DNA from: Chitinophagaceae bacterium
Lineage (GTDB): Bacteria > Bacteroidota > Bacteroidia > Chitinophagales > Chitinophagaceae
Direction: 5' to 3'
Length of the DNA stretch: 41,898 nucleotides
Assembly (NCBI GenBank): GCA_014879545.1
Contig: JACSRV010000108.1
Coordinates: 1 to 41,898 of the forward strand
The translations under genes and the position numbers were made by a program. The notes under the pieces were generated by a model. That model saw nothing but the letters and a program-made list of their open reading frames with translations, had not been told where the DNA came from and searched no databases. Below are positions 1 to 8,445 of this stretch, one piece after another. Numbering within the stretch: the first letter of the stretch is position 1; every line of letters starts with the position of its first letter.

Positions 1-72
1 TTTTGGTAACCATATATTCATTCTGAAACCTATTGTTTCATTTTTTGTTCCTTTGCAAAAAACGTTCAGCTA

Positions 73-1482
73 ATGACCAATTCATATTTGAGCTTTGCAA
101 CCGGGGTACTATTACTGCTTACAACGGCTACAAACGCTCAGAACAAGATCAAGTATTACTTTAATAAACCGGTAAATACGTCTGTTTCAAAGGGGGTGAA
201 TGCCCAATACCTCAACAATTGTATGGGCGATACCGTAGTTGCATACATAAATCGCTCAAAATACACGCTGGATATTGCTGTATATAACTATACCTCCACC
301 TTTCCGGCTATTGCTACCGCCGTCAACAATGCCCACGCACGCGGTGTTCGGGTACGGTGGATATATGACAGCAGTTCCTCTAACACAGGCATACCCCTGC
401 TGAACGGCGCCATCAATCGAACTGCCAGCCCCGATGCAAGTGGCTCGTACAACATCATGCACAATAAGTTCATGATCATTGATGCGAACTCCTCGAATCC
501 CGCGGACGCTATTGTGTGGACAGGTTCCAGCAACTGGAATTCTCAACAGTTCAATAGCGACTATAACAATGCAGTTGTCATTCAGGACCAGGCACTTGCT
601 AAGGCATACAGGGCACATTTCAACATGATGTGGGGCGATACTGGCCTCGTCCCCAACAAGACACTGGCAAAATTCGGCCCAGACAAAACCGATCTTGGCA
701 ACCATATATTCACCATTGAGGGGAAGACGGTTGAATTGTATTTCAGTCCGTCAGACGGTGTTAACAATAAGATACTTTCCGCCCTGAACACAGCCAATAC
801 CGACCTTTATGTTGGCATGAGCACTTTTACGTACAACTCTGATGCTTCTGCGATGGTCTCGAAGAAATCGGCAGGTGTTTACGTAGCCTGCATCGGCGAC
901 GGATCATCAACTTCTTCATCGGTCTCTTCGGCACTAACCTCCGGTCTTGGCAGTACTTTCATCTCGTACCCTGGCCCGGTGCTGTACCACAACAAATTCA
1001 TGATTGTTGATGCGTCTAACAAGTGCTCAGATCCGCTTGTGCTGACCGGTTCCCATAACTGGACGGTGAGCGCCGATACTAAGAATGACGAGAACACACT
1101 CATTATCCATGACGACACTGCGGCTAACATCTACTACCAATCTTTTCACGCAAATTTTACGTCAATGGGTGGCAGCCTCTCCAGTATCACTGATTGTATT
1201 ACTGAAACTGAGACACTTGTTGCTGCTACACCGTCAATCACTATTACCCCAAATCCAGCCAATGGTGTACTGAACATTAACTACTCTATCGTTACGGCAA
1301 TGCCGGTTAGCATTGAAATATTTGATTCCTTCGGAAGGTTGGCGACGCGTTCGTATCTGTCAGATAATGAACCAGCCGGCCACCATCGCTATTCTGTCGC
1401 TTTGCCAAATGCGGGTGTTTATCTTGTGCGGGTCACTACCCCACTCGGCACAACTACGGCAGTGGCTACTTCGGTCGACTAA
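73..1482 (+). CDS. Secreted phospholipase D-like protein with T9SS type A C-terminal sorting domain
   Basis: Two PLD-type HxK motifs (MHNKFMIIDANSS...WTGSSNW and YHNKFMIVDASN...LTGSHNW), N-terminal signal-like segment, C-terminal ITPNPANGVLNINYS...GVYLVRVTT typical of Por/T9SS sorting domains. Confidence 0.88.
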   Translation: MTNSYLSFATGVLLLLTTATNAQNKIKYYFNKPVNTSVSKGVNAQYLNNCMGDTVVAYINRSKYTLDIAVYNYTSTFPAIATAVNNAHARGVRVRWIYDSSSSNTGIPLLNGAINRTASPDASGSYNIMHNKFMIIDANSSNPADAIVWTGSSNWNSQQFNSDYNNAVVIQDQALAKAYRAHFNMMWGDTGLVPNKTLAKFGPDKTDLGNHIFTIEGKTVELYFSPSDGVNNKILSALNTANTDLYVGMSTFTYNSDASAMVSKKSAGVYVACIGDGSSTSSSVSSALTSGLGSTFISYPGPVLYHNKFMIVDASNKCSDPLVLTGSHNWTVSADTKNDENTLIIHDDTAANIYYQSFHANFTSMGGSLSSITDCITETETLVAATPSITITPNPANGVLNINYSIVTAMPVSIEIFDSFGRLATRSYLSDNEPAGHHRYSVALPNAGVYLVRVTTPLGTTTAVATSVD

Positions 1483-1502
1483 TGCAGAGAAGCGCCCCAA
1501 GG

Positions 1503-2060
1503 CTATACATACAACACTCCACGGAAGCCACGCGCTGCGTAGTATGATTGTGCGCCGTTGTGATAGGTGAAAACCGTATCATATCGCCTGTCGCAGAACA
1601 GCGCACCATCCAGTGCACGTATCTTTTCAGGGGTTTGTATCCAGCTCGAAGTCTTCAGGTCGAACTTACCCTTGGTTTGCAGGAACCTGTATTGTTCTTC
1701 GGTCAGCATTTCTATGCCCATTTCTGCAGCCATGGTCATGGCGTCAGTTTGCGGCCGGGCTTCTTTTCGGGCTTCCCATGCAGCAAGGTCAAAGCAACAG
1801 CTGCGACGACCGGCAGGGCTCTCAGCACTGCAATCCATGAATATGATTGCCCCAGTGCCCTTGTCCGCTCCCACCACATCCGGTTCGCCCCCAGTTTCCT
1901 CCATGGCATGCAATGACCGCAGTATCGCGGGCAAATTCTTCAAACGAGTCTCAACATCATCCCAAAGAATACCTTTGTACCTTCCCTGGTTCTTTTCAAA
2001 GCGGTTCTTAAGCACATCCAGAAGTGCTGAAACTTGCGCGGTGGTGAGTTTTGCTGCCAT
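1503..2060 (-). CDS. DUF4256-like protein
   Basis: 185-aa ORF; sequence (RYKGILWDDVETRL..., FMDCSAESPAGRRSCCFD...ALFCDRRYDTVFTYHNGAQSYYAARGFRGVLYV) resembles the DUF4256 family from memory. Confidence 0.8.
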   Translation of the reverse strand: MAAKLTTAQVSALLDVLKNRFEKNQGRYKGILWDDVETRLKNLPAILRSLHAMEETGGEPDVVGADKGTGAIIFMDCSAESPAGRRSCCFDLAAWEARKEARPQTDAMTMAAEMGIEMLTEEQYRFLQTKGKFDLKTSSWIQTPEKIRALDGALFCDRRYDTVFTYHNGAQSYYAARGFRGVLYV

Positions 2061-2192
2061 AATTCCAAAATTACCGTATTCCGTGCTGAATTTCTATGAA
2101 AGTAACTTCACGGAAAGATTTTAAAAACTACTTCAGAGTGGGTTTCATTATATTTGATTTTCAATCAATAAACTACTCGTACCCTGACCGAC

Positions 2193-2804
2193 ATGTCATA
2201 TATCAATCTGCTCCGCACACCGACAGCAACCCACCCTCTTCGTGTGCTTATGAGCGCTTGCCTTTCGGGTATTGCATGCGGTTACGACAGTACTGCAAAC
2301 GGCACCTACCCAAGTGCGCTGAAAATAATCGGCTATGACAATGTCAATGTCATAAAATTCTGTCCCGAAGACCATTCTTTCGGTACGCCCCGCGAGATGT
2401 GCGACATACATGGCGGCACCGGGATAGATGTGCTTGAAGGGCGCGCAAAAGTGCTTACCGATTCGGGCATCGACTGGACCGATGGAATGATCCGGGCATC
2501 TGAAAAAATGCTTGAGATCGCTTTGAATGAACGTATCGAACTGGCAGTGTTGATGGACATCAGCGCGGCCTGTGGCAGTCAGGTGATCTATAGTGGCAGC
2601 CGATTCGCCGAAAACAAGGTTTATCAGATAGGCGCCGGTGTTTGTGCAGCCCAGTTGATAAGGAATGGCATCAAAGTAATCAGCCAGCGCGACTACGCAT
2701 CCCTTGAGGTCCTGTATTCAAAAATAGACCCCACACACGCAATAGACACCACCAGAACAGACCACCACGAGACTGAATGGTACAAAACCTATTTCAACAA
2801 ATAG
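2193..2804 (+). CDS. DUF523-like protein
   Basis: N-terminal MSACLSGIACGYDS, CPE motif and ISAACGSQVIYSG, typical of DUF523. Confidence 0.82.
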   Translation: MSYINLLRTPTATHPLRVLMSACLSGIACGYDSTANGTYPSALKIIGYDNVNVIKFCPEDHSFGTPREMCDIHGGTGIDVLEGRAKVLTDSGIDWTDGMIRASEKMLEIALNERIELAVLMDISAACGSQVIYSGSRFAENKVYQIGAGVCAAQLIRNGIKVISQRDYASLEVLYSKIDPTHAIDTTRTDHHETEWYKTYFNK

Positions 2805-2855
2805 CTAAGATTGTCTTTTCAATTCGACCCAACAAAGGCTCTTGCTGAAGCGGTA

Positions 2856-3917
2856 TTAATTGCCCGCCAACTTAAATGAGTTGAAATACTTATCGCTCAT
2901 TGCATTGCCGTCATTTTCTTTATAGCACAAAGTTTGCATAATGTATGCCCGGCTCTTTACTATGTAAATGCGTAAATTCATGACAGCCTTTTCTTCAAGC
3001 ATATCTATCTTCACACTCCTGCCCGGGTAGCCGCTCATACTTATTTTCTTCTCCTCACGCTTCGTGTAGCCCCGCTTTTTTATCATGCCCCTGATAGCAT
3101 TGCTGAAGAACGAGTCGATCAATTCATCTTTAAAATCAGAGCTTACCATTTCTTCAGGATAGTCTGAATAGATCAGTACATAGGCCTCATTGTCGTCTTT
3201 GTACTTTCCGGTTTGGTAGGTCACGGTATGCATTTTCAACACCCCTATCTTCGTGTCAATATCTTTATCTCCCTCTTCAGGTTGTTCGGGAAACAATATG
3301 CTGAACTCTTTCTTGCTGAATGTGACCCAATTGTTGTTCAGAGCCTTTTCCTTTTTGACATATGCCGGTGCATCCAAAGTAAATGAGCTGAAGAACTTAT
3401 CTATTGCCTGTGGATTGTCTTTCCCAACCTCGTAGGCTGCCTCCAGAAGGTACATCCTCTTTTGCACCAGGTATGTCCTCATGATCATGATATAGTTCCC
3501 CTCGGTCACATGAATCTTGCCTTCCCTGCCCCTGTAGCCTTTTATATAGACCTCCTTTTCGGACATCACTTCTCCCGACATGTTTTTAGCGGCACCGGCA
3601 AGTGAACTGTGCAGCAGATTGTCAATATCGGCGTTATCCATATCCGAGTTTGTATTGGAATCGATCTGATCGACATAACCAATGCCATATATCTCCGATT
3701 CATTTTTGTACTTGCTGCCGTCATAGAGATAGAGTGTCAGCGTAGCCGTGCCCTTTTCTGCGCTAACTTCCTGCTCTGTCTTAGCTGGCTGCCTTGGAAA
3801 CAAGGCATTAAATCCGCCTTCTTTGCATTCAAACTTTACCCATTCGCCCGCCAGTGCCGGTAGGGAAAAGAGCATTACCAATAGAACTGTGGGTAGTATT
3901 TTGTGTATATTTCTCAT
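2856..3917 (-). CDS. Putative secreted protein with two internally repeated domains
   Basis: Signal peptide (MRNIHKILPTVLLVMLFSLPALA); WVKFECKEGGFNALFPRQP...YDGSKYKNESEIYGIGY repeated as WVTFSKKEFSILFPEQP...YQTGKYKDDNEAYVLIY. Confidence 0.8.
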   Translation of the reverse strand: MRNIHKILPTVLLVMLFSLPALAGEWVKFECKEGGFNALFPRQPAKTEQEVSAEKGTATLTLYLYDGSKYKNESEIYGIGYVDQIDSNTNSDMDNADIDNLLHSSLAGAAKNMSGEVMSEKEVYIKGYRGREGKIHVTEGNYIMIMRTYLVQKRMYLLEAAYEVGKDNPQAIDKFFSSFTLDAPAYVKKEKALNNNWVTFSKKEFSILFPEQPEEGDKDIDTKIGVLKMHTVTYQTGKYKDDNEAYVLIYSDYPEEMVSSDFKDELIDSFFSNAIRGMIKKRGYTKREEKKISMSGYPGRSVKIDMLEEKAVMNLRIYIVKSRAYIMQTLCYKENDGNAMSDKYFNSFKLAGN

Positions 3918-4088
3918 AAAAGTGGTGTAGGTGTCAAAAATAGTGAAAATGATGAGCGTTGCGGGCGCGCCTTGTTATTAAAGTGATATTAGTGCTTACT
4001 CCTTCGCTACGTTTGGCTTTAGAATTCTGCTTCCCACTTTGAAATTTTTTCTTCTTTTCGTGTATTTTATCTAACTCGTTGATCCTCA

Positions 4089-4200
4089 ATTGACATGTGG
4101 GAAGTAATACTTCCTGCCACTTCCCAAAACTGCGCAAAAACTTCCCAGTTCTGCGCATCCCGAAGCGCTCGGGACAGGCCCACTGTGCAAAACTGCGCAT
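4089..4200. repeat. Short direct-repeat and palindrome cluster (AACTGCGCA-type repeats, GGAAGT-AAT-ACTTCC and TCCCGA-AGCGC-TCGGGA hairpins)
   Basis: AACTGCGCA at 4128-4136 and 4191-4199, TTCTGCGCA at 4149-4157; hairpins at 4100-4114 and 4158-4174. Confidence 0.7.
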
Positions 4201-4248
4201 GAGAGAGGTGGCATAAAATCGCCATATATGCATTTGCAACCCATTTTG

Positions 4249-4514
4249 TTCAATTGCAATTCAAGTTACACCCGTGCGGGAGAACAGGCAAAAGAAAGTT
4301 TTATGATATGGCATTTTTGGTAGTGTGATAGAAAAAAGTTGCTGTAAGAAAGGTCGTCTGGCTCAGACAAGGTAAAGACGTTCTGAGAACGGGTGGTTCG
4401 ACGGGGAGCTTCTAATCGCCGGACAGAATCCGACTACCGTACGTGCCGTAGGAACAATCTAGGGCAAACCGGCGTTACAAACGCCACACCGCAACATCCT
4501 CGTTGCAAACGAGG
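4249..4514. repeat. Hairpin-array repeat, copy A, with two additional downstream hairpins
   Basis: Shares TTCAAGTTACA, ACAGGCAAAAGAAAGTTTTATGATA, GAAAAAAGTTGC, CGGACAGAATCCG and TGCCGTAGGAACAA with copy B; contains CCCG-TG-CGGG, GTCTG-GCT-CAGAC, CGTTC-TGA-GAACG, TGCCGTAGG-AACAA-TCTAGGGCA, GGCGTT-ACA-AACGCC and CCTCGTT-GCA-AACGAGG. Confidence 0.85.
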
Positions 4515-4566
4515 ACGAGTGGGAAATGACAAACTACTGTTATATAAGTCGATTTGCTCCAATTTT

Positions 4567-4805
4567 CTACACTTCAATTCAAGTTACAATCATGATAGAA
4601 AACAGGCAAAAGAAAGTTTTATGATAGTGCGTTTTTGGTTGTATGAAAGAAAAAAGTTGCAGTCGGCAAGGTTGTCTGGCGCAGACAATGCGAAGCCGTT
4701 TTTTGAACGGTGCCCTGCGGAGCAAAGGGAAAACAGGGCACTTGTAATCACCGGACAGAATCCGGCTGCCATAGGTGCCGTAGGAACAACCTACGGCAAA
4801 CTGGA
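4567..4805. repeat. Hairpin-array repeat, copy B
   Basis: Consecutive stem-loops TTGTCTG-GCG-CAGACAA, CCGTT-n5-AACGG, GTGCCCTG-n16-CAGGGCAC, CCGGA-CAGAA-TCCGG, TGCCGTAGG-AACAA-CCTACGGCA; collinear with copy A. Confidence 0.85.
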
Positions 4806-4816
4806 ACAAACTATAT

Positions 4817-5209
4817 TTGAATGGTAATTTTGAAAATATGCTTAGTGAAAGACATAAATTACTGGAAAAGCTGTTAACTACAAATCACCTCAACGTTTCA
4901 GAACGACGCTGTCTTGACTCATCGCCTACCTTTTCTGAGTTATTGGAAGTCGCCGAGCGTTACTTTCAAAACGGTATTTTTTTGCCCGCGGTCATCATAA
5001 AGTGGGACGACAAGAAGGTATGTTATGAAGGATATTCACTGGAAAAAGTAGACCAGTCGTACATTTTACATTTTCAAATTGCCGGGGCCTCAATGAATTT
5101 GTATGCCAATGAAAAGGAATTATATAGCAATCTAAAAGATGCACTTCATGCCTTTTTATACAACGAACACCATTTCAATATTAACGGTATTCCAATTTTG
5201 GACAAATAA
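4817..5209 (+). CDS. Hypothetical protein (start may be the downstream ATG at 4838)
   Basis: 130-aa ORF with balanced composition and no competing overlapping ORF; no family recognised. Confidence 0.6.
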   Translation: MNGNFENMLSERHKLLEKLLTTNHLNVSERRCLDSSPTFSELLEVAERYFQNGIFLPAVIIKWDDKKVCYEGYSLEKVDQSYILHFQIAGASMNLYANEKELYSNLKDALHAFLYNEHHFNINGIPILDK

Positions 5210-5222
5210 GCTACGCAAGGAA

Positions 5223-5261
5223 TAAAAAAGCCCGTAAAGGCACTTAAAGGCATTTACGGGC
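5223..5261 (-). terminator. Rho-independent terminator downstream of tRNA-Arg
   Basis: On the minus strand: GCCCGTAAA-loop-TTTACGGGC followed by TTTTTTA. Confidence 0.75.
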
Positions 5262-5266
5262 ATCTG

Positions 5267-5338
5267 TAGCTTCGTCAGGAATCGAACCTGAATCTGGAGC
5301 TTCGGAAACTCTTATACTATCCATTGTACTACGAAGCC
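5267..5338 (-). tRNA. tRNA-Arg(CCG)
   Basis: Minus strand GGCTTCG acceptor pairs with CGAAGCT; anticodon loop TTCCGAA gives CCG; T arm CAGGTTCGATTCCTG; 72 nt, CCA not encoded. Confidence 0.93.
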
Positions 5339-5415
5339 GTGTCCCGTAAACTGCGTATGCGGCCCGTTTGCGGGATGGCAAAAGTAACGTAATAAAGCCG
5401 ATTTGTGAAACGACA

Positions 5416-6045
5416 CTACTGATAGTCTTCGATCACCAGTTGTTCGCGACAGAAAAAGTACTCGCGGGGGTCATTGGAAGCGACAAAGACCATGCGGCCG
5501 GCGGCAAATCGCTCTATCCAGTCGCGGTATTGGTTCACACCGTTCTCATCAAGATTGCTACAGGGTTCGTCCAGCATCAGCACGGGGGTATCGGCAAATA
5601 TTGCCTGTATCAGCTTGACCCGCTGCTTCATGCCGGATGAGTAATCATATATGGGTTTATCTGCAGCTTTTCCCAGCCCCGATGCGGCTATCATCGCGTT
5701 GGTATCTAAACCGGGCAGCGGCTTTTTGAAAGAGAAGTGAAATTCAAGGAACTCTCTGAGGGTGAACTCCTCGACCAGTTCCTGACCCGGCGCGCAAAAC
5801 GCCACATTTTGAAATACATCCGCCGGCTTTAACTCTGATCCTGACGCTGACTCAAAAAGCACCTTACCTGCTGATGGTGCCTGCATGCCGGCGATGACAC
5901 GAAGCAACGTGGATTTTCCACTTCCATTGGGTCCCAGCAGGGCATAAGTGCCCGGCCCTTCGAACGTCCGGCTGACGCCTTTAAAGACCCAATGGCGCTG
6001 AAAACGCTTACTTACCTCTGTCAGAGTGATCTTCATGCGGTTCAA
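5416..6045 (-). CDS. ABC transporter ATP-binding protein
   Basis: Walker A GPNGSGKST, signature YSSGMKQRVKL, Walker B PVLMLDEP. Confidence 0.9.
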   Translation of the reverse strand: MNRMKITLTEVSKRFQRHWVFKGVSRTFEGPGTYALLGPNGSGKSTLLRVIAGMQAPSAGKVLFESASGSELKPADVFQNVAFCAPGQELVEEFTLREFLEFHFSFKKPLPGLDTNAMIAASGLGKAADKPIYDYSSGMKQRVKLIQAIFADTPVLMLDEPCSNLDENGVNQYRDWIERFAAGRMVFVASNDPREYFFCREQLVIEDYQ

Positions 6046-6102
6046 AAGTAAAATGAAATTGTGTAGTTTGTTTTAAAATAACTATTTTTCGAAGGGTTAC
6101 TC

Positions 6103-6510
6103 ATGAAAAAAATTATTGACTCGTTTACTTCTTTCACTCGTCCGGAGCGTGCAGGGCTTGTCATTTTGTCCGGAATACTACTTGTATTGGTAGGTATCCG
6201 CACCACTATGAGCCTGTGGGTGCGCCCTGTGACGAACAAAGAAAAAGAAGCCGAAATGGTGAAAGCGTGGGCAGACTACAGACGCTCGCACGATCCATCT
6301 CAAGTAAAGATCAACCTATATACTGCCGATTCTGCGACCATCGTAAAAATTGATGGTATCGGCCCGAAACTCACACATGATATACTGAAGCTAAGGCGGT
6401 TAAACAAACTCACCGATATGAATTCCCTAAATACGGTTTTCATGGACGAAAGCCGACTTGAGCAGGTCAGTCAATATGCCTACGTTGACACCAACGAGAA
6501 AGACAATTAG
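6103..6510 (+). CDS. Helix-hairpin-helix (ComEA-like) protein with one N-terminal TM helix
   Basis: INLYTADSATIVKIDGIGPKLTHDILKLR HhH motif after a hydrophobic segment. Confidence 0.8.
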   Translation: MKKIIDSFTSFTRPERAGLVILSGILLVLVGIRTTMSLWVRPVTNKEKEAEMVKAWADYRRSHDPSQVKINLYTADSATIVKIDGIGPKLTHDILKLRRLNKLTDMNSLNTVFMDESRLEQVSQYAYVDTNEKDN

Positions 6511-7898
6511 CTTTCGGAAAGCAACGTGATCGCATCACCAACGGCCATTCTTTGCTGCTCGCCGGTCACAAAGTTCTTCACACTCACCTGTCCCGCTGCA
6601 CGTTCTTCATCGCCGGGCATCAGCACATACGCAAAACCTCGTTTATTGGCATACTTCATCTGCTTGTCGAACTTGGCCGCGTCCGGATATACCTCGGCAG
6701 CAACACCTGCTTTACGCAACTGAGCCAGAATATTCAATGCAAACACTTCATTTTCGCCACCAAAATTCACCAACATTACCCTAGCGCCTTGCACCAATTG
6801 CTCAGGGAATAGACCTAACTCATCCAACACATCGTAGATGCGATCGATACCGAAAGACACACCGACCCCCGACAAGCCCTTCAAACCGAACAGCCCTGTC
6901 AGGTCGTCATATCGTCCGCCGCCGCCTATGGAACCCATCTTCACGTCGGGGTGACTACATACTACCTCAACAATTACGCCGGTGTAGTAGTTAAGGCCGC
7001 GCGCCAAAGAGATGTCCACAACGACTTCGGCACCCTTGCCCGGATTGAGCGTTTCGTAATATGCCAGCGACTTCCGGATCTCGGCAACACCTGCACGGCC
7101 AGCCTCAGAACCTGCCATAACCCTTTCAAACGCATCCAACTTTTCAGCATTGGTACCGGTGATCATTATGGCGTTTTCCAGGGTAGCGATCCCTTCATCC
7201 GAAATACCACGCGCCTGTAATTCCGTCGTCACTCCGCTCCACCCTATTTTGTCCAATTTGTCCATTGCGATGGTTATATCCATCATTTTCTCAGGATAGC
7301 CACATATAACCGAAAGCCCCTGTAGCAGCTTACGGCTGTTCACTTTTATCACAACCGGCAAACCAAGCTGATGGAACGCCTGACTGTATATGCTCAGCAA
7401 CTCGGCTTCGTTGATGAGGGATGTGCTGCCCACCACGTCGGCATCGCACTGCCAGAATTCACGGTAACGACCTTTTTGTGGTCTGTCGGCACGCCAAACA
7501 GGCTGCATCTGGTACCGGCGAAAAGGAAGTGCCAGATCGTTCTGGTGCATCACCACATACCGGGCGAACGGAATAGTGAGATCATACCGCAAAGCGCGCT
7601 CGGTGACCACCGGAGACGTGTATGGCTTTGTGAGCATGTTGGCCCATTCGGCATTCAGTTTCGCCTTGTCGTTCTCGTTTTTTTCGTGCAGGCCATTGTT
7701 GAGGATCTTAAAAATAAGCCTATCGCCTTCCTCGCCATACTTGCCTGTGAGCGTGACGAGATTCTCCATAGCCGGTGTCTCCAGCGGCTGAAAGCCATAC
7801 AACTCAAATATGTTGCGTAGGGTATTGAATAAATACTGGCGTTTGCGCACCACTTCAGGTGAAAAATCGCGCGTGCCCTGTGGTATTGATGGTTTCAT
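6507..7898 (-). CDS. hisS: Histidyl-tRNA synthetase
   Basis: Starts MKPSIPQGTRDFSPEVVRKRQYLF; class II motifs, ARGLNYYTG motif, GGGGRYDDL. Confidence 0.97.
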   Translation of the reverse strand: MKPSIPQGTRDFSPEVVRKRQYLFNTLRNIFELYGFQPLETPAMENLVTLTGKYGEEGDRLIFKILNNGLHEKNENDKAKLNAEWANMLTKPYTSPVVTERALRYDLTIPFARYVVMHQNDLALPFRRYQMQPVWRADRPQKGRYREFWQCDADVVGSTSLINEAELLSIYSQAFHQLGLPVVIKVNSRKLLQGLSVICGYPEKMMDITIAMDKLDKIGWSGVTTELQARGISDEGIATLENAIMITGTNAEKLDAFERVMAGSEAGRAGVAEIRKSLAYYETLNPGKGAEVVVDISLARGLNYYTGVIVEVVCSHPDVKMGSIGGGGRYDDLTGLFGLKGLSGVGVSFGIDRIYDVLDELGLFPEQLVQGARVMLVNFGGENEVFALNILAQLRKAGVAAEVYPDAAKFDKQMKYANKRGFAYVLMPGDEERAAGQVSVKNFVTGEQQRMAVGDAITLLSES

Positions 7899-7927
7899 TT
7901 CTTACTTAGAATTACAATTGCTTAAAG

Positions 7928-8398
7928 TTACTTACTACCCTGCTGTGCATACCGGCTAATTATTGCATCACAGGTTCTGTTCACAAGATCAAAAACGTGG
8001 TGGTATCCGTCTTCGCCACCATAATATGGGTCGGGAACAGACTCATTCAAACCCGGGTTCAGTTCGTCGAGAAAAAGCCCGATATGACCACGCGACCCAG
8101 CAGACGCTGAAGTGCGGTGAATTTCATGCAACACATCTCCGGCCATGGCATAGATCAGGTCGTAGCGATCTACATCTGCCCCGGTGAACTTTCTTGCCCT
8201 TTGATGGGAGATGTCAATTCCGTGCTCCAGGCATATCTTTTGCGACAAACGGTGTGGTGGCTCGCCAACATGGTAAGACTCCGTTCCGGCGGATTCTACA
8301 ACCCAACCCAACCCCTTCAGGTCGGCTTTGTGCTGAAGTACCCCTTCGGCTATCGGAGACCTGCAAATATTACCTAAACAGACCATGAGAATGCGCAT
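7928..8398 (-). CDS. Low molecular weight protein-tyrosine phosphatase
   Basis: MVCLGNICRSPIAEGVL P-loop (CLGNICRS) and C-terminal VPDPYYGG. Confidence 0.95.
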   Translation of the reverse strand: MRILMVCLGNICRSPIAEGVLQHKADLKGLGWVVESAGTESYHVGEPPHRLSQKICLEHGIDISHQRARKFTGADVDRYDLIYAMAGDVLHEIHRTSASAGSRGHIGLFLDELNPGLNESVPDPYYGGEDGYHHVFDLVNRTCDAIISRYAQQGSK

Positions 8399-8445
8399 GG
8401 ACGCAAAACTACACAGTTTGTGCCACTATTGCACGTGCAATGAGG

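Noticed and set aside
1567-2124. 185-aa plus-strand ORF
   Set aside because: Antisense to the DUF4256-like gene, which has the better family match.
3934-4239. 101-aa minus-strand ORF over the repeat block
   Set aside because: Spans direct repeats and hairpins, has low-complexity Lys-rich sequence and no protein family character; likely non-coding.
4249-4805. CRISPR array
   Set aside because: Only two long diverged copies; no short regular repeats with unique spacers.
4249-4805. Retron or group II intron
   Set aside because: No reverse transcriptase ORF in the neighbourhood and no recognisable intron domain V or msr/msd layout.
4393-4827. 144-aa plus-strand ORF through copies A and B
   Set aside because: Crosses both hairpin arrays; its sequence is a translation of palindromes (NATPQHPRCKRGRV) and not a plausible protein.
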